From Idiomarina aminovorans (GTDB lineage: Bacteria > Pseudomonadota > Gammaproteobacteria > Enterobacterales > Alteromonadaceae): a stretch of DNA of 64,000 bases. The notes under the pieces were generated by a model. That model was not told where the DNA came from and did not search any database. It saw only the letters and a program-made list of their open reading frames with translations. Of this stretch, positions 37,636-45,702 are shown one piece after another; within the stretch, counting starts at the first letter, position 1; every line of letters begins with the position of its first letter. The position numbers were made by a program, and so were the translations under genes. The stretch spans positions 186,001 to 250,000 of the forward strand of contig NZ_JAKNDA010000005.1 in NCBI RefSeq assembly GCF_023155095.1. The letters are read 5' to 3'.

Positions 37636-37775
37636 TAAATAATCCAAAAAGGTGCGTAATGGAGTATTCTGATTCTAGGTGGATAAATTTACATAATTAA
37701 CTGCGACTTTTTTTGTCTAGTGCCGTTCAGTAAAAAGTTTTTAGCGTTCGGTTGACCGATCCGGCAGAGCCTTGA

Positions 37776-37812
37776 AAATCCATAGTCAGACCCTCTCACT
37801 ATGGATTTTTTT
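37776..37812 (+). terminator. Rho-independent terminator after the TonB receptor
   Basis: AAATCCATAGT and ACTATGGATTT pair perfectly around an 11-base loop and run into a T-tract. It is 140 bp past the receptor stop, so the transcript has a long 3' tail; nothing coding is evident in that tail. Confidence 0.88.
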
Positions 37813-38200
37813 ATGTTCTAAATTAAGCATTAAAGGCTATTTAGAGTGATTTTCGGCCAATATCGCTACCCCCCCTCTAATTAGCTCATCCGGATTCAGG
37901 ATAAAATTCATAAAGTCAGTCCATGAGTCGAGCTGATGTTACCGCATACTTCCTCTGAATAATTCCCACAGATAAGGGGGTTACTGTCGAACTTTTCCCA
38001 GCAAGACATGGGTAAGTCGGGCAGCATTAACCGTAAGAAGAAAATGGCTGCTATGGATGACGACTATCGTTTAGCCTTCTTGGGCTCTGGGATTAAAATG
38101 CGCTATCCGTGTCTAAGAGACAAGTTAAATGATGCTTTTTGTTGTATATGGCTTGGCTTTATGGTATAAAACGCACGCTTTTTTGGCCTTACTGCTATTC
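37813..38200. other. Non-genic stretch with possible gene debris
   Basis: No gene of normal size lies between the receptor terminator and the rpsB promoter region. A 53-codon frame at 38008-38169 (plus) starts MGKSGSINRKKKMAAMDDDY, remains open upstream for about 14 codons, and has protein-like composition. A 24-codon frame on the minus strand at roughly 37842-37916 reads MNFILNPDELIRGG. Neither is recognised and neither has a good ribosome site. Decayed remains of an inserted gene are the simplest reading; they may also be chance frames. Confidence 0.3.
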
Positions 38201-38206
38201 TATACT
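38201..38206 (+). promoter_or_regulatory. Candidate -10 box for rpsB
   Basis: TATACT, five of six matches to the sigma-70 -10, would start transcription near 38213 and give a leader of about 137 bases. The -35 region is a T-run without a clear match. A second candidate, TATAAT at 38248-38253, would start right at the leader helix. Confidence 0.4.
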
Positions 38207-38256
38207 GAGAAGCAAAACGGCTAATTAAGTACACTATATATGTAAATTATAATCCA

Positions 38257-38349
38257 CACATACATCGACACATAGGGCGGGGTGCTTGTCTAAGAACAAG
38301 TCGGCTTATGGGATGTATGGAGGCTTAACCCCCTAAAAAGGAAAATATT
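38257..38349 (+). promoter_or_regulatory. rpsB leader, probable S2 autoregulatory RNA
   Basis: The 5' untranslated region folds around an outer helix of CATACATC (38259-38266) with GATGTATG (38312-38319), a perfect 8-bp match. An inner stem is CTTGT (38285-38289) with ACAAG (38296-38300). GGGCGGGG sits on the 5' side. The layout and position fit the ribosomal protein S2 leader of gammaproteobacteria, where excess S2 represses rpsB-tsf. Confidence 0.65.
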
Positions 38350-39078
38350 ATGGCTAACGTGTCAATGCGTGACATGCTCAAAGCTGGTGCCCATTTCGGT
38401 CACCAAACTCGCTTCTGGAATCCAAAAATGAAACCTTACATTTTTGGAGCACGTAACAAAATTCATATCATTAATCTCGAAAAAACAGTACCTATGTTCA
38501 ACGACGCGTTGAGCTACATGCAGCACATTGCTTCAAACAAAGGTAAAATTTTGTTTGTTGGTACTAAGCGTGCAGCGGCTGAAGCGGTTAAAGAAGCTGC
38601 TATCAACTGTGACCAGTACTACGTGAATCACCGTTGGTTAGGTGGTATGTTGACTAACTGGAAAACCGTTCGTCAATCAATCAAGCGTTTGAAAGACCTT
38701 GAAACCATGAGCCAGGACGGTACTTTCGAGAAACTGACTAAGAAAGAAGCCTTAGTTAACACTCGTGAAATGGAAAAACTGGAAAAAGGCCTGGGCGGTA
38801 TTAAAAACATGGGCGGCTTACCGGATATTCTGTTTGTTATCGACGCTGATCACGAACACATCTCTATTAAGGAAGCAAATAACCTGGGCATTCCAGTTGT
38901 TTCTGTTGTGGATAGTAACTCTGATCCTGACGGTGTTGATTACATTGTCCCAGGTAACGATGACGCAATCCGTGCCGTTCAATTGTATTTAAACACTGCT
39001 GCTGAAGCGGTAAAAGAAGCACGCACAGCGCAAGTTGAAGCGAAAGACTCTGACGATTTCGTCGAAGCAACTGAATAA
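38350..39078 (+). CDS. rpsB: 30S ribosomal protein S2
   Basis: 242 residues, typical length. It opens [20 protein letters not shown] and has the conserved [34 protein letters not shown] and [20 protein letters not shown] segments. S2 binds 16S rRNA late in small-subunit assembly and stabilises the S1 site. An AAGGAAA ribosome site precedes the ATG. The long structured leader upstream probably mediates feedback by S2. It starts the large translation and envelope cluster and is followed by tsf at 15 bp. Confidence 0.98.
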   Translation: MANVSMRDMLKAGAHFGHQTRFWNPKMKPYIFGARNKIHIINLEKTVPMFNDALSYMQHIASNKGKILFVGTKRAAAEAVKEAAINCDQYYVNHRWLGGMLTNWKTVRQSIKRLKDLETMSQDGTFEKLTKKEALVNTREMEKLEKGLGGIKNMGGLPDILFVIDADHEHISIKEANNLGIPVVSVVDSNSDPDGVDYIVPGNDDAIRAVQLYLNTAAEAVKEARTAQVEAKDSDDFVEATE

Positions 39079-39093
39079 TCGAGGAATAGAATC

Positions 39094-39972
39094 ATGGCAA
39101 TTACAGCAGCTCTGGTAAAAGAACTGCGCGAGCGCACAGGCGCTGGCATGATGGACTGCAAAAAAGCATTGCAGGAAGTTGACGGTGATATGGAAGCAGC
39201 AATTGACCTGATGCGCAAAAGCGGTCAGGCAAAAGCCGCTAAGAAGGCCGGTCGTGTGGCGGCTGAAGGGGTTATTCTGGTTAAGTCTCAAGGCAACCAG
39301 GCAACCTTGGTTGAACTGAACTGTGAAACAGACTTCGTTGCTCGTGATGATAGCTTTTTGGCTTTTGGCGATAAAGTGATTAACACCGCGTTTGCTAATA
39401 AAGAAAATGACAGTGAAGCGTTAAAAGCAACTGAAATCGATGGTCAGACGGTTGAGAAAACTCGTGAAGACTTAGTCGCTAAAATTGGTGAGAACATGAA
39501 CGTACGTCGTGTTCAAACTCTTGAAGCCGGCGATGTTGTTGCAACTTACACGCACGGTGCTCGCATCGGTGTTGCCGTTGCAATTACTGGCGGCGATGAA
39601 GATCTGGCGCGTGACTTGTGTATGCATGTTGCAGCAAGCAACCCACAATTCCTTAAACCTGAAGATGTGGAAGCTGAAGTTGTAGAAAAAGAACGTGCAA
39701 TCCAAGTTGATATCGCAATGCAGAGCGGTAAGCCAAAAGAGATCGCTGAGAAAATGGTTGAAGGCCGTATGCGTAAGTTTACCGGCGAAATCAGCCTGAC
39801 GGGTCAGCCTTTCGTTAAAGACCCATCAATGACTGTCGGTGAGTTGCTGAAAAAAGCGGGTGCCGATGTTGTTACTTTCGTTCGCTTCGAAGTGGGTGAA
39901 GGTATTGAGCGTAAAGAAGAGGATTTTGCTTCTGAAGTTCAGGCACAAGTGGCGGCGGCGAGCAAAGGCTAA
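39094..39972 (+). CDS. tsf: Elongation factor Ts
   Basis: Guanine-nucleotide exchange factor for EF-Tu. 292 residues (E. coli 283). The N-terminal UBA-like domain has [19 protein letters not shown], and the core carries the [13 protein letters not shown] segment that contacts EF-Tu and the VAASNPQFL motif. Co-transcribed with rpsB; a Rho-independent terminator stands 41 bp downstream, as in E. coli. Confidence 0.98.
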   Translation: MAITAALVKELRERTGAGMMDCKKALQEVDGDMEAAIDLMRKSGQAKAAKKAGRVAAEGVILVKSQGNQATLVELNCETDFVARDDSFLAFGDKVINTAFANKENDSEALKATEIDGQTVEKTREDLVAKIGENMNVRRVQTLEAGDVVATYTHGARIGVAVAITGGDEDLARDLCMHVAASNPQFLKPEDVEAEVVEKERAIQVDIAMQSGKPKEIAEKMVEGRMRKFTGEISLTGQPFVKDPSMTVGELLKKAGADVVTFVRFEVGEGIERKEEDFASEVQAQVAAASKG

Positions 39973-40012
39973 TAGCGTGGTTCAGACCAGCCCCATGAAA
40001 TAGAAAACGATA

Positions 40013-40048
40013 AACCGTGTCTTGAACGTTCAGGACGCGGTTTTTTTT
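40013..40048 (+). terminator. Rho-independent terminator between tsf and pyrH
   Basis: AACCG and CGGTT close a long stem with an inner TGAACGTTCA palindrome; about 12 pairs including two G-T wobbles, then eight Ts. It limits or ends the rpsB-tsf transcript 24 bp before the pyrH start. Confidence 0.9.
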
Positions 40049-40074
40049 AACCAAAGAAAAGAGTAGAGGCAATG

Positions 40075-40809
40075 ATGAGCACTCATCCGAAACCCAGTTA
40101 TCGACGCATATTGTTAAAGCTCAGTGGTGAAGCCCTAATGGGGGACGAGCCATTTGGTATTGACGCCAAAGTACTAGACCGTATGGCGCAGGAAATTAAA
40201 GAGTTGGTTGAACTTGGGGTTCAGGTAGGCTTAGTCATTGGTGGTGGTAATTTATTTCGCGGAGAAGGCTTAGCAAAAGCCGGCATGAATCGCGTTGTGG
40301 GCGACCACATGGGCATGTTAGCTACCGTAATGAACGGACTGGCTATGCGCGATGCTCTGCACCGTGCTTTTGTTAACGCACGTTTAATGTCAGCCATTGA
40401 ATTGACCGGTGTCTGTGACAGTTATAACTGGGCAGAGGCCATCAGTTTGTTAAAATCAGGGCGGGTTGTGATATTTTCAGCCGGTACCGGTAACCCGTTT
40501 TTTACGACAGATTCTGCGGCATGCTTGCGTGGTATTGAAATTGAAGCGGAGATTGTACTTAAGGGAACGAAGGTTGACGGTGTCTATTCTGATGATCCCG
40601 ATAATCATCCGGATGCGACTTTATATAGGCACATTAGCTACGATGATATACTGGAAAAACAGCTAAAAGTTATGGATTTAGCGGCATTTACTCTGGCGCG
40701 CGACCATGCTCTGCCAATTCGGGTGTTCAATATGAATAAACCCGGTGCGTTACGAGCCGTGATTATGGGCGAAGAAGAGGGTACACTCATTAGCAAAGAT
40801 GCTGAGTAA
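40075..40809 (+). CDS. pyrH: UMP kinase
   Basis: Phosphorylates UMP to UDP; hexameric amino-acid-kinase fold, 244 residues. Of two adjacent ATGs, the second (40075) has GAGG at a proper 5 bases, while the first is only 2 bases from it. Motifs: [35 protein letters not shown], the [15 protein letters not shown] helix and [16 protein letters not shown]. Gene order tsf-pyrH-frr is that of most bacteria. Regulation by GTP and UTP is known for the family. Confidence 0.97.
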   Translation: MSTHPKPSYRRILLKLSGEALMGDEPFGIDAKVLDRMAQEIKELVELGVQVGLVIGGGNLFRGEGLAKAGMNRVVGDHMGMLATVMNGLAMRDALHRAFVNARLMSAIELTGVCDSYNWAEAISLLKSGRVVIFSAGTGNPFFTTDSAACLRGIEIEAEIVLKGTKVDGVYSDDPDNHPDATLYRHISYDDILEKQLKVMDLAAFTLARDHALPIRVFNMNKPGALRAVIMGEEEGTLISKDAE

Positions 40810-40840
40810 TTGCCGTTACTGAATAAAAGGGTATAAGACA

Positions 40841-41398
40841 GTGATAAGAGAAATTATAGAAGACGCTAAAGATCGCATGAAAAAAAGTGTTGAATCTTTA
40901 CAGAGCCAAATGTCAAAAGTACGCACAGGTCGTGCTCATCCCAGTATACTGGATAGTGTTATGGTGAACTATTACGGTGCAGATACGCCACTGAATCAGT
41001 TGGCCAATATTACCACCGAAGATTCAAGAACTCTGGCTCTGACTGTATTTGATAAGTCAGCTTCAACGGCTGTAGAAAAAGCCATTATGAATTCGGACTT
41101 AGGATTAAATCCGACGTCAGCGGGTGCCGTTATCCGTATCCCGTTGCCTGCGCTGACCGAAGAGCGTCGTCGCGATTTAGTTAAAATTGTGCGCGCAGAA
41201 GCTGAAAATGGACGAATTGCGGTGCGTAATATTCGTCGTGACGCCAATGGTGATATCAAAGATTTGCTCAAAGAAAAAGAAATTACTGAAGATGAAGAGC
41301 ATAACGCTGAAGATGAGATTCAAAAGCTGACCGATATATTCGTTAAGAAAATTGACGAAGCATTGAAAGCAAAAGAAGAAGATTTGATGGAGATTTAA
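40841..41398 (+). CDS. frr: Ribosome recycling factor
   Basis: Splits the post-termination ribosome with EF-G. 185 residues, GTG start. The pattern [39 protein letters not shown] and the closing [20 protein letters not shown] are unmistakable, and tRNA-like domain I and the small domain II are complete. It follows pyrH by 31 bp with AAGG as a distant ribosome site. A perfect terminator follows 29 bp later. Confidence 0.97.
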   Translation: MIREIIEDAKDRMKKSVESLQSQMSKVRTGRAHPSILDSVMVNYYGADTPLNQLANITTEDSRTLALTVFDKSASTAVEKAIMNSDLGLNPTSAGAVIRIPLPALTEERRRDLVKIVRAEAENGRIAVRNIRRDANGDIKDLLKEKEITEDEEHNAEDEIQKLTDIFVKKIDEALKAKEEDLMEI

Positions 41399-41417
41399 CC
41401 ATCAAACTTTACCTACG

Positions 41418-41446
41418 TTGGTCTATGACGCCGTGTCAGGTATACT
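41418..41446 (+). promoter_or_regulatory. Candidate promoter for uppS inside the frr terminator
   Basis: TTGGTC, a 17-bp spacer and TATACT. The -10 matches five of six, the -35 only three. The -10 lies in the loop of the terminator hairpin, so transcription would start in the 3' arm and escape termination. Confidence 0.45.
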
Positions 41447-41461
41447 CGCACGGCGTTTTTT
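41428..41461 (+). terminator. Rho-independent terminator after frr
   Basis: ACGCCGTG and CACGGCGT pair perfectly over 8 bp around a 13-base loop, followed by six Ts. It sits between frr and uppS and overlaps a candidate uppS promoter. Confidence 0.9.
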
Positions 41462-41480
41462 AATGTTTACGGCAGATTGA

Positions 41481-42254
41481 ATGAAAGAATTACCGTCAAT
41501 TGAGCAGTTAGTCCCCAAACATGTTGCCATTATAATGGATGGCAACGGGCGTTGGGCGAAACAGCGCGGTAAAATAAGAACCTCCGGGCATAAAGCGGGC
41601 GCTGAAGCTGTACGTAAAGCTGTGGCGTTTGCTCGTCGTAACGGTATAGAATCGCTGACTTTGTTCGCGTTCAGTAGTGAGAACTGGAAGCGTCCTGCCA
41701 AAGAAATATCAGTATTGATGGAATTATTTATGTCGGTACTGAAAAGCGAAATAAAAAAATTAGACGATAACCATATTTGTTTGCGCATTATTGGTGATAA
41801 AGGCGCTTTCTCAAAGCGTTTGCAAAGGCAAATGAATGAAGCAGAACAGCAAACGCGAAGTAACAGTGGCCTCAATCTGAATATTGCTGCGAATTACGGC
41901 GGACAGTGGGATATCACGCAAGCCAGTCGTAAGTTAGCTGAAAAAGTGAAAGCGAATGAAATAGATCCAGCAGAAATTACTGAACAGGCAATAGCCGGCG
42001 AATTAATGATGGCGGATCAGCCATTGCCGGATTTGCTCATCCGTACCGGAGGTGAACATCGCATCAGTAACTTTCTTTTATGGCAGCTGGCGTATGCAGA
42101 GCTGTATTTCACGTCGGTATTATGGCCCAACTTTGACGACACAGTTTTTGCCCGGGCGATTACTGATTTTGCGCAACGGGAACGCCGTTTTGGTTTAACA
42201 AGCGAACAATTAACCGTGCTAATGCAAGACATTGAAACTCGGATAGAGGAATAA
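41481..42254 (+). CDS. uppS: Undecaprenyl diphosphate synthase
   Basis: Condenses eight isopentenyl diphosphates onto farnesyl diphosphate to make the lipid carrier for peptidoglycan and O-antigen. 257 residues. The metal-binding aspartate is in HVAIIMDGNGRWAKQR (D20), followed by GHKAGAEAVRKAV, FAFSSENWKRP and the C-terminal LLIRTGGEHRISNFLLWQLA. It leads the uppS-cdsA-dxr-rseP-bamA run; cdsA begins 3 bp after it. Confidence 0.97.
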   Translation: MKELPSIEQLVPKHVAIIMDGNGRWAKQRGKIRTSGHKAGAEAVRKAVAFARRNGIESLTLFAFSSENWKRPAKEISVLMELFMSVLKSEIKKLDDNHICLRIIGDKGAFSKRLQRQMNEAEQQTRSNSGLNLNIAANYGGQWDITQASRKLAEKVKANEIDPAEITEQAIAGELMMADQPLPDLLIRTGGEHRISNFLLWQLAYAELYFTSVLWPNFDDTVFARAITDFAQRERRFGLTSEQLTVLMQDIETRIEE

Positions 42255-42257
42255 CAC

Positions 42258-43121
42258 TTGCTAAAACAACGTATTATTACAGCACTATTGCTGGTTCCGG
42301 TGGCACTGTACGGTGTTTTTATGCTGCCTTTGTGGGGCTTTGCTCTTTTTATCCAGGGCGTATTAATGCTGGGGGCCTGGGAATGGTCACCTCTGATGGG
42401 CGTACGTCGTAAGGCGGCTCGTATCGCTTACACCTTGTTCGTTGGTGCCATTATTGGCGTGCTGTCGTGGTTGGCTCCTTACGAGCACTTATGGCAGGAT
42501 GGTGAACTGTCTAAACTGATTTATTACACCATACTTGCTGGCGGTGTCTGGTGGGTTATAGCGCTGGCAATGATAGTCAATTATCCCTCCAGCCGGCGTA
42601 TGTGGTCCCGCACCCGGGCTATTGTCGGGGTATTCGGTTTGTTGATTTTCATTCCCACCTGGGCGGCGTTAGTCACCGTGCGCTCTATTGATATTGATGA
42701 ATCGCGCTTTTTCGGTGGCTGGGTCGTTCTTTTTATTTTACTGCTGGTGTGGGCGGCTGACGTCGGTGCTTATTTTGCCGGTGTGCGTTATGGACGCAAT
42801 AAAATGATGCCGGCGGTAAGCCCGGGGAAAACCATGGAAGGCTTGTGTGGTGGTGTGACTTTAGCCTTTGTGGTGATGATGGTAGTTGCACATTGGACAA
42901 AAGTGCCGGCTGACCAGTTCACGGGTTATTATTTAACCGGGTTATTTACGGTTGTCGCGTCTGTATTTGGTGATTTAAACGAAAGCATGTTTAAGCGTAG
43001 CGCCGGTGTTAAGGACAGTGGTTCCATTTTACCGGGGCACGGCGGAATTCTTGACCGTATTGACAGTTTGACAGCGGCAATACCTATTTTTACTTTAGCT
43101 TACCTGGAGTTTTTGCATTAA
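42258..43121 (+). CDS. cdsA: Phosphatidate cytidylyltransferase
   Basis: Makes CDP-diacylglycerol for phospholipid synthesis in the inner membrane. 287 residues with about eight hydrophobic segments. The family signature near the C-terminus is complete: ESMFKRSAGVKDSG then LPGHGGILDRIDS, with Lys, Asp and the paired Asp residues. TTG start with GAGGA 7 bases upstream. Lies 3 bp after uppS and 4 bp before dxr. Confidence 0.96.
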   Translation: MLKQRIITALLLVPVALYGVFMLPLWGFALFIQGVLMLGAWEWSPLMGVRRKAARIAYTLFVGAIIGVLSWLAPYEHLWQDGELSKLIYYTILAGGVWWVIALAMIVNYPSSRRMWSRTRAIVGVFGLLIFIPTWAALVTVRSIDIDESRFFGGWVVLFILLLVWAADVGAYFAGVRYGRNKMMPAVSPGKTMEGLCGGVTLAFVVMMVVAHWTKVPADQFTGYYLTGLFTVVASVFGDLNESMFKRSAGVKDSGSILPGHGGILDRIDSLTAAIPIFTLAYLEFLH

Positions 43122-43125
43122 ACCT

Positions 43126-44319
43126 ATGCGTCGAATTACGGTTTTGGGAGCAACGGGCTCCATTGGTCAAAACACCCTGGATGTTGTTTCACGGCACCCG
43201 GATGACTTTCAGGTTTTTGCTTTAACTGCCCATAGCCAGGTTAATGCCATGGCGCAACTTTGTTTGAAGCATAACCCGCAATACGCGGTTATGGGGTCAC
43301 AAAGTGCCGCAGCAGAGCTTAAAGAACTTGTCGGTCAACGTATTTCAACTCAGGTTATTTATGGGGAGCAGGCGTTAGCCGAAGTGAGTTCCGCAAGCGA
43401 GGTAAATGTGGTGATGGCGGCTATAGTTGGTGCTGCCGGATTAGCACCAACACTCGCCGCTATTAATGCCGGTAAAGACGTATTGTTGGCAAATAAAGAA
43501 GCTCTGGTTATGAGTGGACAGTTGTTTATCGACCATGCCCAACGCTCCGGTGCCAAAATTATACCGGTAGACAGTGAACACAATGCGATTTTCCAGTGTT
43601 TGCCTCAGGCTGCGCAGCAGCAGGTAGGCACTATGGCGTTAAGTGAACATGGCATCCAGTATTTATTGTTAACGGGCTCGGGTGGACCGTTCCGGGACTT
43701 GCCCATTAATCAGTTAGTTGAACAAACACCGAACGCTGCATGTAAGCATCCAAACTGGTCCATGGGTCGAAAAATCTCCGTGGATTCAGCAACCATGTTA
43801 AATAAAGGGCTGGAATACATCGAAGCTCGCTGGTTATTTAATTGTTCACGCGACCAACTGAAAGTCGTGATTCATCCACAAAGTGTTATTCATTCAATGG
43901 TGCAATACACCGATGGTTCAGTGCTGGCGCAGATGGGAGAACCGGATATGCGCACACCTATTGCGCATACATTGGGCTATCCGGAGCGTCTGGACAGTGG
44001 TGTTGCGGGTTTAGATTTCACGCAAATAGCGCCATTGACTTTCAAACAGCCGGAGGCACCACGTTACCCCTGTTTGCAGTTGGCGATAGATGCCTGTTGG
44101 GAAGGGCAGTGGGCAACAACCTCATTAAACGCAGCGAACGAGGTGGCTGTTGCTGCATTTTTAAAAGAACAAGTTGGTTTTACTGATATCGCAAAAGTGT
44201 GTGATTCGGTATTGCAGTCAATACAAGCAAATGAGGCTGATAGCATTGAAACGCTAATCGCCATAGACAAACAAGCGCGTTTAACGGCCAGTAAATGGCT
44301 GCAGGAGTACGCAAAGTGA
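43126..44319 (+). CDS. dxr: 1-deoxy-D-xylulose 5-phosphate reductoisomerase
   Basis: Second step of the MEP isoprenoid pathway, making 2-C-methyl-D-erythritol 4-phosphate with NADPH; its end products feed UppS upstream. 397 residues, usual size. NADPH loop ITVLGATGSIGQNTLDV, metal site IIPVDSEHNAIFQCL, and the substrate-binding stretches LTGSGGPFRD and ISVDSATMLNKGLEYIEA are present. Its TGA overlaps the rseP GTG. Confidence 0.97.
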   Translation: MRRITVLGATGSIGQNTLDVVSRHPDDFQVFALTAHSQVNAMAQLCLKHNPQYAVMGSQSAAAELKELVGQRISTQVIYGEQALAEVSSASEVNVVMAAIVGAAGLAPTLAAINAGKDVLLANKEALVMSGQLFIDHAQRSGAKIIPVDSEHNAIFQCLPQAAQQQVGTMALSEHGIQYLLLTGSGGPFRDLPINQLVEQTPNAACKHPNWSMGRKISVDSATMLNKGLEYIEARWLFNCSRDQLKVVIHPQSVIHSMVQYTDGSVLAQMGEPDMRTPIAHTLGYPERLDSGVAGLDFTQIAPLTFKQPEAPRYPCLQLAIDACWEGQWATTSLNAANEVAVAAFLKEQVGFTDIAKVCDSVLQSIQANEADSIETLIAIDKQARLTASKWLQEYAK

Positions 44320-45671
44320 TAGAGGCAATTTGGTATTTCTTTTCCTTCGTTGTAACTCTGGGTATTTTAGTCGCTTTTCACGAGTTCGGACATTTCTGGG
44401 TTGCACGTCGTTGCGGCGTAAAAGTGTTAACTTTTTCAGTTGGTTTTGGTCGGGCAATATGGAAGCGAAGAGGTAAAGACGGCACGGTTTATCAACTGGG
44501 TGTTATTCCTCTGGGCGGCTACGTAAGGATGCTGGATGAACGTATTGATGATGTCAGTGAAGCTGAGCGTGATGTTAGCTTTAATGCACAATCTGTTTAT
44601 AAACGTTTTGCGACAGTGTCAGCTGGCCCGGTGGCCAACTTCGTGTTAGCCGTAGCGGTGTTATGGCTGATGTTTGGTCTTGGTGTACCCACAGTAAAAC
44701 CGATTATCGGGGATATAAAAGAAGGCTCTGTCGCTGCTGAGGCAAAACTTAAAAGAGGCAGTGAAATTCTGTCTGTTGATAACGTCGAAGCATACGACTG
44801 GCAACAAGTGCAGTTGGGTCTAATGTCGGCCATTGGTAACGATGAAGCGGTGTTGACCCTTAGAACGCCGGACGGAGATGAAGTTAAACGAACGCTTAAT
44901 TTAAGTGGCTGGCAGTTTGATCCGGAAACCGAGTCAACCTTTGGCAGTTTAGGTATCGCTGTTTATCAGCCGGCAGTGTACACCGAACTGAGTCAGATAG
45001 AAGCTGGCTCACCGGCGGATATTAGTGCTTTAAAAGAGGGCGATACAATTACCCGAATTGGAAGTGAAAGTGTCGGTAGCTGGACTGAAATACGTGAAAT
45101 TGTTGCTCAATCGGCTGGACAGGCTGTTTTATTTACGGTTGAGAGAAACCAGACTGAGCAACAAATTTCTGTTCAAATCGGGGAACGGGAAAGCCCAAGT
45201 GGTGTCATAGGCTACCTTGGCGTGGTTCCGGTAACAGAGCCGTTGCCTGACGATTACGTTTTCAACCATCAATATGGTGTTGTCGGGAGCTTAGCGAAAG
45301 GTGCTGAAAAAACTTGGGAATTGATGGTTGTTAGCGTGAAAATGATAGGTAAACTGCTGGCCGGAGATGTCTCTGTAAAAAACCTGGCGGGACCTTTAAG
45401 TATCGCTGAAGGCGCTGGTGTCAGCGCCAGCAACGGGTTTGTTTATTTTTTAAGTTTTTTGGCGCTGTTGAGCGTCAATTTAGGGATAATTAATTTATTA
45501 CCTTTACCGGTGTTAGACGGCGGTCACTTAATGTTTTATAGCATTGAGTGGGTGCGTGGTAAACCGGTATCCGAAAGAGTGCAAGACGTTTGCTATAGGA
45601 TTGGTGGGGTGCTGGTATTCGCGTTGATGGCGTTAGCAATATCAAATGACATCGCCCGTTTCGCATTCTGA
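44316..45671 (+). CDS. rseP: Site-2 intramembrane metalloprotease RseP
   Basis: Cleaves anti-sigma-E factor RseA inside the membrane and clears signal-peptide remnants. GTG start at 44316 (MIEAIWYFFSFVVTLG, 451 residues; E. coli 450), with AGGAG 9 bases upstream and a GTGA overlap with dxr; a further-upstream ATG would add seven residues inside dxr. The zinc motif HEFGH is at residues 22-26, exactly as in E. coli. Two PDZ domains fill the periplasmic loop (PIIGDIKEGSVAAEAKL; TELSQIEAGSPADISAL) and the second metal site is NLLPLPVLDGGHL near the end. Four membrane helices. Confidence 0.97.
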   Translation: MIEAIWYFFSFVVTLGILVAFHEFGHFWVARRCGVKVLTFSVGFGRAIWKRRGKDGTVYQLGVIPLGGYVRMLDERIDDVSEAERDVSFNAQSVYKRFATVSAGPVANFVLAVAVLWLMFGLGVPTVKPIIGDIKEGSVAAEAKLKRGSEILSVDNVEAYDWQQVQLGLMSAIGNDEAVLTLRTPDGDEVKRTLNLSGWQFDPETESTFGSLGIAVYQPAVYTELSQIEAGSPADISALKEGDTITRIGSESVGSWTEIREIVAQSAGQAVLFTVERNQTEQQISVQIGERESPSGVIGYLGVVPVTEPLPDDYVFNHQYGVVGSLAKGAEKTWELMVVSVKMIGKLLAGDVSVKNLAGPLSIAEGAGVSASNGFVYFLSFLALLSVNLGIINLLPLPVLDGGHLMFYSIEWVRGKPVSERVQDVCYRIGGVLVFALMALAISNDIARFAF

Positions 45672-45702
45672 GTCACGAATTAACAATAAGTAGCTAGTGA
45701 TA

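Noticed and set aside
37772-37812. Hairpin near a GTTCGGTTGACC sequence first read as a tRNA-like 3' end or attachment site
   Set aside because: No acceptor stem or T-loop consensus; a plain terminator explains it.
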